A stretch of 64,000 nt of DNA from Agapanthus africanus. Its lineage: Eukaryota; Streptophyta; Magnoliopsida; Asparagales; Amaryllidaceae. This document shows positions 21,196-32,331 of the stretch, one piece after another. The number at the start of each line of letters is the position of its first letter. The stretch's first letter is position 1. The notes under the pieces are model-generated. The model saw only the letters and a program-made list of their open reading frames with translations. It searched no databases and was not told where the DNA came from. The stretch covers positions 373,200,137-373,264,136 of the forward strand of contig JASDDO010000006.1 in assembly GCA_030015575.1 (NCBI GenBank). The letters run 5' to 3'. A program made the position numbers and the translations under genes.

Positions 21196-24161
21196 ATGGT
21201 GGAGATGGTATGGGACTGGAAGTCCATCACCTCCCTCCTGGCCACCATCGTCTTCATCCGCAGCGCCGCGCGGGACTTCGTGCCCCCGGAGCTGCGCCAC
21301 TTGGTGTCCACACTCTTCGGCCGCTTCCTCGCCTTCTTACGCCCGATATCGACCCTCCTGATCGACGAGTTCGACCCCTCGGGGTCGTCCAACGACCTCT
21401 TCCACGCCGTGCACACCTACCTCAGCTCCCGCTGCCTGGCCGCCACCGCGCCCACCCTCCGGCTATCGAAGACGAAGAATTCGAAAGACGTGACGTTCTC
21501 GCTGCCGTCTTCGCACTCGACCACCGACGTCTTCGAAGGGGTGGACATGAAGTGGTGGTACCACTCCGTGGAGCGTGGGGGGTCGGGGAACGGGGGGCGC
21601 GGCGGGTACAAGGGGTCCAGGTCGTCCGGGGAGGAGCAGTACGGGTACTTCGAGCTGAGCTTCAACAACAGGTACAGGGACATGGTGCACCACAGGTACG
21701 TCCCGTTCATCGTCGAGGAGGCCGCCAGCCTCAAGCTCAAGGCCAGGGAGAGGAGGCTGTATACCAACCAGCCCTTCGGCGGCAAGTACGGCAGCGATTG
21801 GTAAGCAGCAGCTCCTTCCTGCATTCATTCCTACATTTTCATTTCTTCCATCTTCTGTTTAGTTTAATTTGTCTCCGTACGTACCTAGTGTCTCATGAGT
21901 CCACCGTAGCGTATAAGCAGCCGCAGCGGTCGAAAGCATGTGGGTAATTAATTTCTCTCTGCCTGTCAGGCGGAGATGGGATTTTAGATATATCCAACAT
22001 CCGCGGCGAAGAATATCGAAATCGGATGGGAAATTTCATTATGATGATTGGCGTTTTTTTCCCTTCTTCTGTTTTTTCCGCTTTTCCCTTTTCTGAAATT
22101 AGAAGCCACTTGGCAGAGGAAAGCTACTTCTGTACAGCTAGCTATATGCTCTTTTGATGTGATGTTTAGCTCTGCTGCAATGCTTCTAAAAAGTTTTAAA
22201 AGGAAAGAAAAGAAAAATTGTTCAGGACTTTACCTTCCGACAATGGTTTGATTCTAGGAGATCTACCTCCCAGTATTATTATTGGAATTATAATAAGTTA
22301 AAATGACAGGCTTGGTGGATACTGGAAGTAGTCCTGCTAGGAAGTACTACTCATCTTTTCTGGTAAATCTGTTGGTGGAGGACATACATTTGGATGGTTA
22401 ATTGCATCATTCCACCCTCCAATCCAACAAAAACACGGATGGGGCCAAACAGTCTCGAAACAGTCTCGGCTCCAACGACAAAAGACACTCCTCTAGCATG
22501 CATCTTTCGCCTGCGGTTACAAGAAGAAATTTTTGATCTAGTACATACAGCAATTTCAAAAGTATCTCGGATAGGTTTGTTGGAAAAAACATAATCGATT
22601 TCATATTGAATCGGTTGCAGAAAAAGTATTTAGACCATTTTTGATGCCATGAATGTCACATGTTATAAATGTGCCCTTTTAGCATGTTATGAAACAAACC
22701 AAGATCGAAACGTTTTATTATAAATTGGCATCTTTTGAAACGCGGGCAAGATTTCAAGGACTTGCAATGCATATCTTGAAAAATAGGAAACGGCTGTTAA
22801 AAAGAGAATACCGATTAGTGATAGATTAATATTTATTTATTTATTTATTAGGTCTTGACAAATAATATTGACATGGAAATTTCTGCAGCTTTTCTTATCC
22901 GAAAGAATGAAAGGAAATCCAACTCTTTTTCGCATTAAAATGGTGTGTGTGTATATATATATATATTTATATATGCAGGTCCTCTGTTCCGTTCAACCAC
23001 CCGGCCACCTTCGACACCCTGGCCATCGACCCGGCTCTTAAGGACTCCATCAAGGACGACCTACTACGCTTCTCCGCCCGCCGTGAGTACTTTTCCCGTG
23101 TAGGCCGCCCCTGGAAGCGCGGGTACCTTCTCTACGGACCCCCTGGCACTGGCAAGACTAGCCTGATCGCGGCCATCGCCAACTTCCTTGAGTTCGACCT
23201 CTACGACCTGGAGCTCACCGCCGTCCTCTCCAACACACAGCTCCGCAAGCTCCTCATCTCTACATCCACCAAATCAGTCATTGTTGTCGAGGATGTCGAT
23301 TGTTCCCTTGATCTTTCCGATCGGAAAAAGTCGTTCAAGAAACAGGATCAGACTCATAATAATAATAATAATAACAGTAATAATAATAATAATGATGATT
23401 CAGAGGGTACTGGGGCGAATGGTTTGAGTTTCAGTTCTGTGAGCTTGTCGGGCGTGCTTAATTTTGTTGATGGATTGTGGTCGTCGTGTGTTGGTGAGCG
23501 GCTGATGATTTTTACGACGAATCATCCAGAGAGGCTGGATCCAGCATTGCTTCGGCCGGGTCGTATGGATCGAAAGGTACTACTCTCATGAACCATTTTA
23601 TCGTAAAACTTAACACTTCATCTTACGTGCGACTTTAGGCTAAAATGCTGTACAGAATAAACTATTAAAAGAAAAAAATAAAAATAAAAATAAAAATAAA
23701 ATAGATATATTTATTAAAATGAGCTCGATGAGTTTTGAGCTCAGAACCTCTTAAATTCTGGTATTCATATATCATCACGCTTAAAATCAGGACAACTAGA
23801 GTTTAAATTTTGAGTTCCATCTTATCAATGAATATCAAGCTAACATGACGTTGGACAGATTCATTTGTCCTACTGTGAGGCGCCGGCATTTAAATTGTTG
23901 GCGAAGAATTATTTGCAGCTCGAGGAGGAGCATGAGTTGATGGGGGAGGTGGAGGGGTTGCTTAAGGAAGTGAAGGTGACGCCGGCAGATATCGCGGAGG
24001 TTTTCATGGCGTGTGATGGGGATGGTGCTGATGTTGGCATGACAAGAGTTGTCGATGAGTTGAGGAAAAGGAAGGAGGAGAAGAAGTTGTTGCTGTTGCC
24101 TGAGAAAATTGAAGAGCCTGGACCTACGAAGGAAGAGGAAACGTGGGACTCTCATAATTAG
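21196..24161 (+). CDS. AAA-ATPase, plant BCS1/OM66-like family (three exons)
   Basis: Exons join(21196-21800, 22979-23576, 23859-24161) give 501 aa. Both introns are GT-AG (GATTG|GTAAGC...ATGCAG|GT; AAAG|GTACTA...GGACAG|AT) and the frame is kept. Residues about 10-25 form one hydrophobic segment, as in membrane-anchored members. Next come the AAA-associated N-terminal domain (LRHLVSTLF, about 30-200), Walker A GPPGTGKTS at 255-263, Walker B VIVVEDVDC at 302-310, an Asn-rich insert (residues 329-340), sensor-1 Asn383 and arginine fingers R394/R397 in LLRPGRMD. The C-terminus is Glu/Lys-rich. Length and domain order match the family, which hydrolyses ATP at mitochondrial or ER membranes and often responds to stress. 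All catalytic motifs are intact, so it is probably functional. Which member of the family it is cannot be said from sequence alone. Confidence 0.93.
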
Positions 24162-24165
24162 AATT

Positions 24166-24244
24166 TTGTGTTTTTCTTGAAATATTAGTTGCTGTGTTTT
24201 TCTTGAAATATTAGTTGCTGTGTTTTTCTTGAAATATTAGTTGC
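24166..24244 (+). repeat. Three tandem 26-bp copies in the AAA-ATPase 3' UTR
   Basis: TGTGTTTTTCTTGAAATATT followed by AGTTGC occurs three times head to tail, starting about 5 nt after the stop codon. The copies are almost identical, so the expansion is recent. Confidence 0.85.
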
Positions 24245-24249
24245 TATGT

Positions 24250-25760
24250 TTTAATTTAGAGTAATGGAGCGGTTTGCAAGGGGATTGTATGGAATTTGAA
24301 TGCTTAATTACATTGATCTTTTATGACATCTCTTCGACTTTATATGTATACTAATTTATTGTCCTCATAAACATCACGTCTTTTTTTTTTCCCAAGCCGG
24401 ATGCTCGAACAAAAGTGAGCATGTGGCATTTTATCATATAACTTAAAAAATTTATCCATCCCCCCCCCCCCACCCCATTTCTATAGTTAGAATTTGAGTA
24501 TCTATATAATTCAATTCTTAGTAATGTCAAATTGAAACTTTAATTTATATTTTTTTTCATGATACATAGTAAGAAATATTCTTCAAGCTTTGGGGATTTT
24601 TTAAAAAAGAAAATTCATTGATAATTGTTTAATTCGTCTCAAATGTTTAAAAATAATTATTCGATCCAAACCTTCAAAATAGTACTGCTTCAACATAAAA
24701 ACTTTCAAAAATGCCACCAACCAAAATTTAGCCCAATTTTCAGAATTTAGGAGTCGTAATTCTCATAGCTTCTATTACCAATGATTTGTTGGTACCTTCA
24801 TCAAACACACAAAACACTGATATAATTTTCCTCACCATCAACATCAATTTGAGAAGATCACAAGTCAAGACAAAGAATGAAAGTTGATACATGAACATCA
24901 AAAGTGAATGAAATAGAGGATAACTCAACATTGTTAAAAGGCACCAATAATTGAAATATATTTCTCTGGGCCACCGATCACGTGGCCTTGCAACTTAACT
25001 TTGTTTTCTTTCTTTGTTAATGATCAACAAAAGCGAATTCTATATTTGCCTCCATATGACTTGTGGTTGTTATGAGAGCTTAGGTCAATTATTTAACAGG
25101 TGTTCACAGAGAAAATAGTGGTGCAACTTTTTTAGCTTTTTCGTTCAGAGCTAAATTATTTGAGCTGTGTAGTGAATGACTTGTCAGCTTAGTTTGGACT
25201 TTGTACTCTGTGGATCGTTTTGCATCATGAGTGCACATACCTTGCACTTCCTTTATCAAGAAAAGAGATGCATAAAGCTCTCCCTCTATTTTGGTATATA
25301 AAGTTTAGACTTTTGGCCCTTCTCTTTTGGAAAAAATAAAAAAGTAACTTGTGAAGACAGAGACATTGATGAAAAGAAAGGGGGCTTCACGGTTTTGGGG
25401 TTAGGTTGCATGCGGGACGGATATGGAACAAATATAAACATTTCTATATCTGTATTTATTTTCTTGTGTCGAACAAGGATACAAACATAGTTTGATAATA
25501 AAATCCATGTTCAAATTTAGCAATATAGGATTGATTCTCACATACAACAGCATTCGCGTGTGACAGTCTGGGCAATCAATAAAATAATTTGATGCGAGTT
25601 GGGTAAGGAAGTTTATGATTCATAAATTTGCCGTTCTAGCTAACCCTAACTTTCGAATCAAAGCCAAAGCGTCGTCCTCTTCCCATACCAAAGGATTAGC
25701 GTCATTTTCTCACGCTAGCGCTCACTCCGTCGTTAGGGTAAGGAAGTCAAGCCAATATTA
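24250..25760. other. AT-rich intergenic DNA
   Basis: Contains a C-homopolymer run (about 24459-24475) and no convincing gene. Presumably the 3' end and downstream flank of the AAA-ATPase gene. Confidence 0.5.
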
Positions 25761-25764
25761 TCAC

Positions 25765-25925
25765 ACGTGCAAAAACGAGTAAGATACCCATTATGCCCAT
25801 AATGCTTGGTCCAACACGTGTGTGCCATTTCACTTACAATCTGGAGCCCATATCGGGCCCAATAAAGAGCAGACAAGACCAAGCACAGCACTAGATCAGC
25901 CTATGGCAAAAGGCCTATAAACTAA
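25765..25925 (+). promoter_or_regulatory. Promoter-like cluster: G-boxes, site II motifs, TATA
   Basis: CACGTG-core motifs occur at about 25768 (CACACGTGC) and 25812 (ACACGTGTG). GCCCA/GGGCCCA motifs, matching the TGGGCY site II element on the other strand, lie at about 25847-25862, and CCTATAAAC at about 25914. Each motif is short; it is their order and spacing, ahead of a signal-peptide-like frame at 25992, that makes this worth noting. Confidence 0.3.
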
Positions 25926-25991
25926 CCAAATTATTATATTATATTATTAATAAAATCCATTATGTTGTATAGAAATGAGTCTGATTTCCAC

Positions 25992-26075
25992 ATGGCTTCT
26001 CTCATCTTATCCTTATTCTTTCTTCTTCTTTCCGTTCTCCATTTTAGCTTGGAGCAAGTTTTCTTTTTCTTTTAG
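25992..26075 (+). CDS. Possible first exon of a secreted small protein (hypothetical)
   Basis: ATG at 25992 opens MASLILSLFFLLLSVLHFSL, a classic secretory signal pattern with a hydrophobic core, then EQ and a stop after 27 codons if unspliced. A possible intron from 26057 (CAA|GTTTTC) to 26089 (ATCACAG|TTTG) would extend the frame through FALLMNETAFSSP to another GT at about 26133. No family is recognised and downstream exons are not found, so it could be chance or a broken gene. Confidence 0.22.
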   Translation: MASLILSLFFLLLSVLHFSLEQVFFFF

Positions 26076-26276
26076 TTTCTATTGATCACAGTTTGCTTTG
26101 CTAATGAATGAGACAGCTTTTTCGAGCCCAGGTATTTTATCCACAAAAAATTTAAAGATAAAAATCTTTGATAATCTATCAGATTAGTCCCACACAACTG
26201 GAATTAATGATTTTGGGTGCACGAAATCTGATGCCTGGGTGTTGTGGCTTACAAGTTTATATAAACCGGAAAAAGC

Positions 26277-26368
26277 TTCTCTGCAAGCCCTTGAATGAGC
26301 TTTGAGATTCGTACAACGCAAAAAAGATTTGCACGAATCGCAAAGCCCATCTAAGGGCTTGCAGAGAA
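26277..26368 (+). ncRNA. miRNA-precursor-like hairpin or small MITE
   Basis: A 92-nt inverted repeat: about 40-nt arms pair with five mismatches around an 11-nt loop. The first 16 bases (TTCTCTGCAAGCCCTT) pair perfectly with the last 16. A TATATAAA motif lies at about 26258-26265 and a third partial copy of the arm (TCTCTACAAGCCCTTATAG) follows at about 26372. The fold resembles a plant MIRNA foldback, but a young MITE is equally possible. No known miRNA sequence is recognised. Confidence 0.4.
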
Positions 26369-26399
26369 ATTTCTCTACAAGCCCTTATAGATGTCTCCA

Positions 26400-27268
26400 C
26401 ATGTATATATTAAATTCTTTCATAAAGATAAACAATCGTTTAAAGATCTACGAAGGGGGTCCCATCAACTTGTTTTTTTCCTTAAAAAAAGGCCGGTGGA
26501 GAGAATGAGGAGACAGAGAGAAGGTGGAAAAGTGAAAAAGACAACTTTTGATGATGTGCACCTCTTGAGAGAGGAAGAAATTCTCTCATATTTTTGAATT
26601 TTATTTTGGAAGAAATAATAATAGTTTACATGGATACTCTTAGGTTCTAGTTACAATTGCCGGGATATAGCCAAAAGTTAAATTACCGCTTCACATAAAC
26701 ATTTGAATATCTCATGTTGGTTAGATGATTTGAATTTTCTAGACAGTATACATGTATGTGCGCATGCGGGGATATTTAAGAATATGTGAGGGGCCGGTAA
26801 TATAATTCCGTCTCCACTGCTCAAAAAACTATGGGTATGTGTGCGTGTGTCAGAATTTTAGTTTATCATGTATGTTGACTATTATCAAATATGACCATTT
26901 AGATTTGTACTCTCATATATAATGGATTCAAACTATATGGATATATAATATCCAAAAGTATTAACACATCTTTTGTATGCATCCTAATTCAAAGGATATA
27001 CACAAACAAGTTTCAATATTAAACCAAAGGAAGAAGAAAAATTCCTTGAACATGGATCAGAGCTAAAACGTTATAAGTAAATGCTAGGCATTAATTTCCA
27101 TCTCAAGTAAGCAAAAATTTCAAAACCATCACATCTTTTATCTGATATCAATATATAGTACCCGCACCTCTGGTAATAAAATAAAATAAAGATTAAAAAA
27201 AACAAATCTCTGAGAATACCTGATGAAACTTCAATGCGCATAAGAACCCACCCAGGAATTAAATGCTC
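26400..27268. other. AT-rich intergenic DNA
   Basis: No gene recognised; reading frames here are short and without motifs. Confidence 0.5.
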
Positions 27269-27759
27269 TGTTGAAATTATGGAGAAACTTCAGTTGGATG
27301 TCTGGACGTGCATACAAACCATGTCAAAATTTGAGTGGCTGGAGTGTTTTATATCGGTTTCTTAATTATTGTAGTTTCTTAATTAAGAAATTGGTTTGTG
27401 TATAAATAGAGATCTCTTATATGTTTTATGCACAACCAAATAAAAGAGAGATCATTGTATGAGAGGGTGTCCAGCTTAGATCTAGAGAGTTTTGAGAGAA
27501 AACTCCTAGCGTTGCTCCGTGTAATTGGTTCAAGAATTCTAGTAGACGTTTGTATATTCCGCTCTGCCGGGGGTTGGCTACATGGTAGGTGAACCACGTT
27601 AACAAATCCTTAGGTCTCTGGTTTCAGTGTTTGATTTCTTATTTATTCTCGCATATTATTTACTTTTGATCTTTTATTGTTAATTGCGTGGTGTTGATTG
27701 TATAATTTGGTTGCTTGTCGTGAGCATTGTTTTGTGCATCGGCTATTCCATCCCTAACA
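27269..27759 (+). repeat. C4 5' LTR with TATA box
   Basis: Begins TGTTGAAATTATGG and ends CCCTAACA, followed after two bases by TGATATCAGAGCC (27762-27774), a Met-tRNA primer site. A TATAAATAGAG box at 27401-27411 is a good core promoter. The start is inferred from the TG end, because no second LTR is available to compare. Confidence 0.65.
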
Positions 27760-27962
27760 ACTGATATCAGAGCCTAGAGCTTGACGCTTGATACCAACAA
27801 CTAGTATCAGAGTGTGGTTTAAGGGAATTTAGGATTCTTCAATTCTACGATTTAGATCAACGGTGGGTAACGACACCTGCGTCCTCTTCCCCATTTTCTT
27901 AGAGCGTCGTTTTGAAGGTGTTGGTTCAGATCAAGAGAGAAGTTGAATTTGCTGTGACTTAA

Positions 27963-28245
27963 CCGAAAGATCACGAAGGATAAAATAAGAATCGAAAAAT
28001 TCAATGGTCTCAACTATGGTTGGTGGCACATGCGGATGGAGGACTATCTGTACTAAAAAGACCTGTATCTTCCGTTGTTAGGAGAATAGCCCAAGAAAAT
28101 GACCGATGAGGCATGCAACCTTTTGGATAAGAAAGTCCTGCCGACGATCAGATTGTCATTGACTCTGCAGGTGGTCTTTAACATCTCAAAGGAGAAGACA
28201 ATCATGGCGCTAATGATGACGTTAGCGAAATTATATGAAAAGCTG
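27963..28245 (+). pseudogene. C4 gag N-terminal remnant
   Basis: The frame reads KIRIEKFNGLNYGWWHMRMEDYLY, then after stops EACNLLDKKVLPTIRLSLTL and MTLAKLYEK, typical of the copia gag UBN2-type region. Two in-frame stops are present. The reading frame is cut at 28245 by the insertion and resumes just after it. Confidence 0.75.
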
Positions 28246-28497
28246 TAACAATCCTAATTTTCTTATACACTTTTTCCTATACAAATTTTTTCAAAATATT
28301 TTTAAAATCCGCAAAGGGGTATTTTAGCCTGAGCACAAGATTTAGGTAATTATTTTTGTTTTTAATTACAAGCTATAAGAATGAAATAACTCCATTTTTA
28401 GTGTATAAAAAATTACTTTAAATTTAATGTATACTAGGAGTATTTATTCTTACTGCTATCAGTTTAAGTAATTAAATACCACAATAATTATAAGAAG

Positions 28498-28563
28498 GAG
28501 CTTGTAGCTCATTGGCAATACCTTGCACTGCTGAACCAAACCACCAGAGTTCGAATCCCATGC
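28498..28563 (+). other. tRNA-like segment with pol III A and B box motifs
   Basis: TTGTAGCTCATTGGC resembles an A box and GAGTTCGAATCCC a B box, about 40 bp apart, as in tRNA-derived SINEs. It does not fold as a functional tRNA by eye. A related copy is at 31866-31930. Confidence 0.45.
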
Positions 28564-28756
28564 CCCACATATTTTTTATTATCTTTTTGTTTTAAATTTT
28601 TGTGCAGTCAAATGGTCAAACAGCAATAACTCACAATTTACTGCAATTTATAAAAAATAAAGTATACCAAAATCTCCCCCAGACCAAACCCTACCCAACG
28701 ACACCCGACTCGGCCCTGACCGGTCGAATCGGCCGGCGCCGCCGGTCGGCCGAGTC

Positions 28757-28783
28757 GTCAACACGAAAATTTTTCGTGTTGAC
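28757..28783 (+). repeat. Perfect 13-bp-arm palindrome
   Basis: GTCAACACGAAAA, one T, then its exact reverse complement. Just upstream CGACTCGGCC (28706-28715) pairs with GGCCGAGTCG (28748-28757). Both lie in the LTR-like insertion upstream of its TATA box. Confidence 0.8.
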
Positions 28784-30099
28784 CTGGTCAAACCCCATGT
28801 AGTCTATTTTCTCTGTACTGTTACACAATTTTCATTAAATCTCTTTTAAATCCAAAATTAATGAATTTTTAATGAATTTTACATTTTCTAAATTTTTTTT
28901 TTAATCCTAACCCTAACCCTAGCCTAGCCCTATATAAAGACCCCTATTCTCTACCATTTGACCTCACCACTCTAAGTCCACTCTCCCAAATTCTCGAGAA
29001 CTCGGTGCAAAGAGCGAGAAGCGAAGCGCTGCCGAAACCGACGACGGATTCCGGCGACCGGATCAGAACCTTCGCGACATTTTCGACGCATCGACAATCA
29101 CCAACTTCTTTAGCCCCCTTAGCTTGTCCAAACCCGTAAGTCCCATCTCTTCTATATCTCTATTCCTTAATGTAAAAATACGACTTTTTGGAACCCGACG
29201 GAAATCGGTTTGACCGATTTCCGATTCGGTTTTTCTACAAATTTCCACTTGTCACCTAATACATAACACCTACCTATATTCATGTTGACTATTAATCACC
29301 CATAAACCAATTTAAACAAATTTTCTCACATGAAATGATAGCTTCTTTGCAAAACCGTATTCTTTTCATAAAAATACCATGAAGTTCATTTTTCTTCGTT
29401 AAATCAATTCCCTCACTCCTAAATATGTTTATCTTGTTCACTAAAATTGTAGAAACTAATTTGAATGAATTTTCACACATGAAATGATAACGTTTTCGAA
29501 TACTGTATTCTTGCGCTATAATACCTTCAAGTTAAACATATCATGTTTAAGCTCTAAACTTCACCAAAACTTAAGATAAGTCACGAGGTAATGACCTACC
29601 TCTACACACACACAAATATAACCCTAATTGATATATGTCAAAATATAGAATACGAAATTACAGGACTTTTCACTAAAATACCATATTCTTTATAATCTTT
29701 TCTTGAAAGCTTTAAGTTGTATAAAATTTTAAATAAAATAAAAATACGATATGTCATGGACATCGATCGTTTATCTAAACTGACTTTGTGGTGTCTAGGC
29801 TAGGCAAGTGAGCTTGGGTAACTTTAAAAGGCCCGTCTCACGATTCGTGAGCGGATCCCTCCCTCCTCACTTGTACTTACCTGGCCACAATTGACGGTGA
29901 AGAGACGATTTGAGGCTTCTAATGACTCATCGTTTAGACCTTAGAAATAGGGTAGTTGGCTTAGGAAACCCTAACAACTAAAATACGGAAAACTATACTC
30001 TTTTGCAAATAAATACCCTATATTTATAAAACCGTTTTCCTAAATGAATAGTATTTATAAAACCCAAGCAAAGTGCTGCTACAACCCACTTTGGGGGAA

Positions 30100-31760
30100 T
30101 CTGTTAGGGATAGTACGGTTCATCGTGCACCCGCAGGCTAGTAGTGCGAGATTCAGACCTCCGCAAGGAACACTGCACCCAAGAGTTCAAGGCGTTTTGC
30201 TCGCGGAAGGGTATTCATTGGTTGAAGACAGTACCGGGAATGCCACAGCATAATGGCATCATTGAAGGGATGGACATGACAATTCCGGAGCGAGTGCAGA
30301 GCATGACCTTGGATGCGGATGTGCCAAAATTCCTATGGGCAGTGATGGTCTATACCGTTGTGTACTTGATCAACAGAAGTCCGGTAAGTGCGCTTGATGG
30401 AGGCATTCCAGAAGAAATTTGGTCAGGTAAACCGGTTAATTACGTGCACCTAAAAGTATTTGGTTGTATTTCGTATTTTTTGATTGATAAGGCAGAAAAG
30501 AGTAAGCTTGATTCAAAGTCTAAGAAGCGTACTTTCATCGACTATGGTGGAGACGAGTTCGGATATCGGCTATGGAATTATGCAATCTAGAAGGTAATAT
30601 AAAGACGGAACGCGTACAAAGAAGAAAATCAAGGTAAGAATGGTGTGGTATCAGAGTTCGTCGAGTTGGATGAAACTCAAGAGAGCATTCAAGTACCTAC
30701 AGGTGGAGATAAGAACGTGGAGGAAGTTATAATGCAGGATCAAGTTCAAGCATAGTATGGTGACCATGTTCAGCAACCTGATGTATCAGTTCTAAGGAGA
30801 TCTACACGAGATAGGCGGCTACCTGAAAGACTTGTGACCGCCTTCGTATTGTACATAGATTCGTAGGAGCCCGAATCCCTTGAAGAAGCAACAAGCGACG
30901 ATGCTAGAAAGCAGTCAAAGCAACCTAAGAACGATGAGATGGATTCTTTGAAGAAAAACTGTATGTGGGGTCTAGTGAAGCTACCCAAAAGTCGGAAAGC
31001 GTTGCTGAACAGGTGGGTGCACATAATAAAAGATAAGGCCAATGGTGTGAAGTGGTACAAAGCTCGCTTGGTGGTCAAAAGATATGCGCAAAAGTAAGGA
31101 ATTGGCTATCAAGAGATTTTTTCCTCAGTAGTGAAGATGATATCGATTCGGGTGATTCTCAGTATCGTGGCGATGGAGGATTTGCACTTAGAGCAGTTGG
31201 ATGTGAAGATTTCGTTCTTTCATGGAGATTTGGAAGAGAAGATCTATATGATGCTGCCACCGGGATACGAGATGAAGGAGAAAGAAAATATGGTGTGTAA
31301 GTTGCAAAAGAGCTTGTATGTATTCAAACAAGCTTCTAAACGGTGGTATCTCAAATTCGATCAGTTTATGTTGGAGACGGAATTTGTGCATTGTGAATCA
31401 GATCACTGCATGTGCGTTAATACTTTCAAGGATGGAGACTATATTATATTGTCGCTGTATGCGGATGACATGTTGGCAGCGGGTCCGAATTTTAAGAAAA
31501 TTCAAAATTTGAGAAAGATGATGGCTGAGAAATTCTCTACGAAGGATTTGGGAGCGGGAAAGCAAATCTTGGGCATGAAGATCATGAGAGATAGAAAGCA
31601 GTCGAGAAGGTTTTAAAGCGGTTCAAAATGGACAAGTCAAAACTGGTGAGTACGCCCTTAGCGAAGTATTTCAAACTCAGTAAGGAGTTATACCCGACAA
31701 CTCAAGAGCAGAAAGATGATATGGTAAACGTATCTTATGCATCTGCGATGGGGAGTGTAA
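30100..31760 (+). pseudogene. C4 integrase-RT-RNase H remnant
   Basis: The integrase C-terminal half (30144-30590) reads KEHCTQEFKAFCSRKGIHW, PQHNGIIEGMD and YLINRSPVSALDGGIPEEIWSGKP; the conserved ERxNRT motif is damaged. RT follows with WYKARLVVK, a stop, then QLDVKISFFHGDLEEKIYM, KQASKRWYLKFD and LYADDMLAAG, where YVDD has become YADD. A connection domain ends YASAMGSVM. The integrase N-terminus, protease and most of gag are missing. Confidence 0.8.
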
Positions 31761-32331
31761 TGACCCTGAAATCACTGTATAAATGTAACTTGTTTAATGT
31801 ATAGAAAGGGTATTCCAGGCTGATTAAGAGTTATAAGTTAATTTTGTTCAACAAAACCAAGAAGCAACTTGTGGCTCATCGGTTAAGAATCTCCACTGCT
31901 TTGCTTTAGCCTGCGTGTTCGAATCCCATCAGCCTCAATTATTTTTATATTTTTTCTTTTTAATTTTTCGGAAGCCTAAGAGTTGCACGTGCAATACACG
32001 GAGAATCGAAAAGTTTTTGAGAAATCAAACAGGATAAATGAGGGGTTAACATAGTATAAAGCATATGACCCAAATCTCGAGACACGTGGCTTCCATCCAA
32101 CCGCCAAAATCAACCCAAAAACCGCCACCGACAATTGGATTTTCTCCATTCGTCTCCGTGCGTTGCCCAACCGAAAATCAACCCAAAAACCGCCACCGAC
32201 AAAGAAGTTCATGTTTCCCTGCGGACGACCCATACTCATCGCGGCTAGATATCTGTGATACTGTTTTGATTGCGGTTATTTATAAAACACTTTTCACACG
32301 ATCAATCAGGTGTTACAACAGTGGCAGTCAC
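31752..32331. other. LTR-like sequence with tRNA-like segment and short direct repeat
   Basis: Begins TGTAATGACCCTG, similar to the TGTAAC-type start of the insertion at 28246. At 31866-31930 it carries a second tRNA-like stretch (TTGTGGCTCATCGG and GTGTTCGAATCCC). At 32105-32133 and 32175-32203 a 29-bp direct repeat (AAAATCAACCCAAAAACCGC and on) lies 70 bp apart. It may be a solo LTR separating elements C4 and C5. Boundaries are not proven. Confidence 0.4.

Larger units (their letters stand above)
28246..30060 (+). mobile_element. LTR-like insertion inside C4 gag
   Basis: Starts TGTAACAATCC, breaking the C4 gag frame. It holds a tRNA-like segment (28498-28563), GC-rich palindromes (28706-28783), a TATA box in CCTATATAAAGACC at about 28929 and a UTR-like stretch. 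At 29760-29960 a block (CATCGA-CGTTTATC, GTGTCTAGGCTAG, TACCTGGCC) is also found in the Athila-like leader at 62850-62980. It may be a solo LTR or a shortened gypsy element. The right boundary and target duplication could not be fixed. A diverged tandem duplication of about 154 bp lies at 29303-29545. Confidence 0.5.
27269..31762 (+). mobile_element. Decayed Ty1/copia element C4, interrupted
   Basis: A 5' LTR (27269-27759) and a primer site are followed by a gag remnant, an LTR-like insertion (28246-about 30060), then integrase and RT remnants. The RNase H region stops abruptly near 31752-31762, where another LTR-like sequence begins. No 3' LTR was found. Many stops; non-functional. Confidence 0.75.

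Noticed and set aside
28498..28563. Functional tRNA gene
   Set aside because: A and B box-like motifs are present but I could not pair a convincing acceptor stem or anticodon arm; listed as tRNA-like only.
28900..28925. CCTAACCCTAACCCTAGCC run, telomere-like
   Set aside because: Plant telomere units are CCCTAAA; this is a short 6-bp-period run in an LTR-like promoter region.
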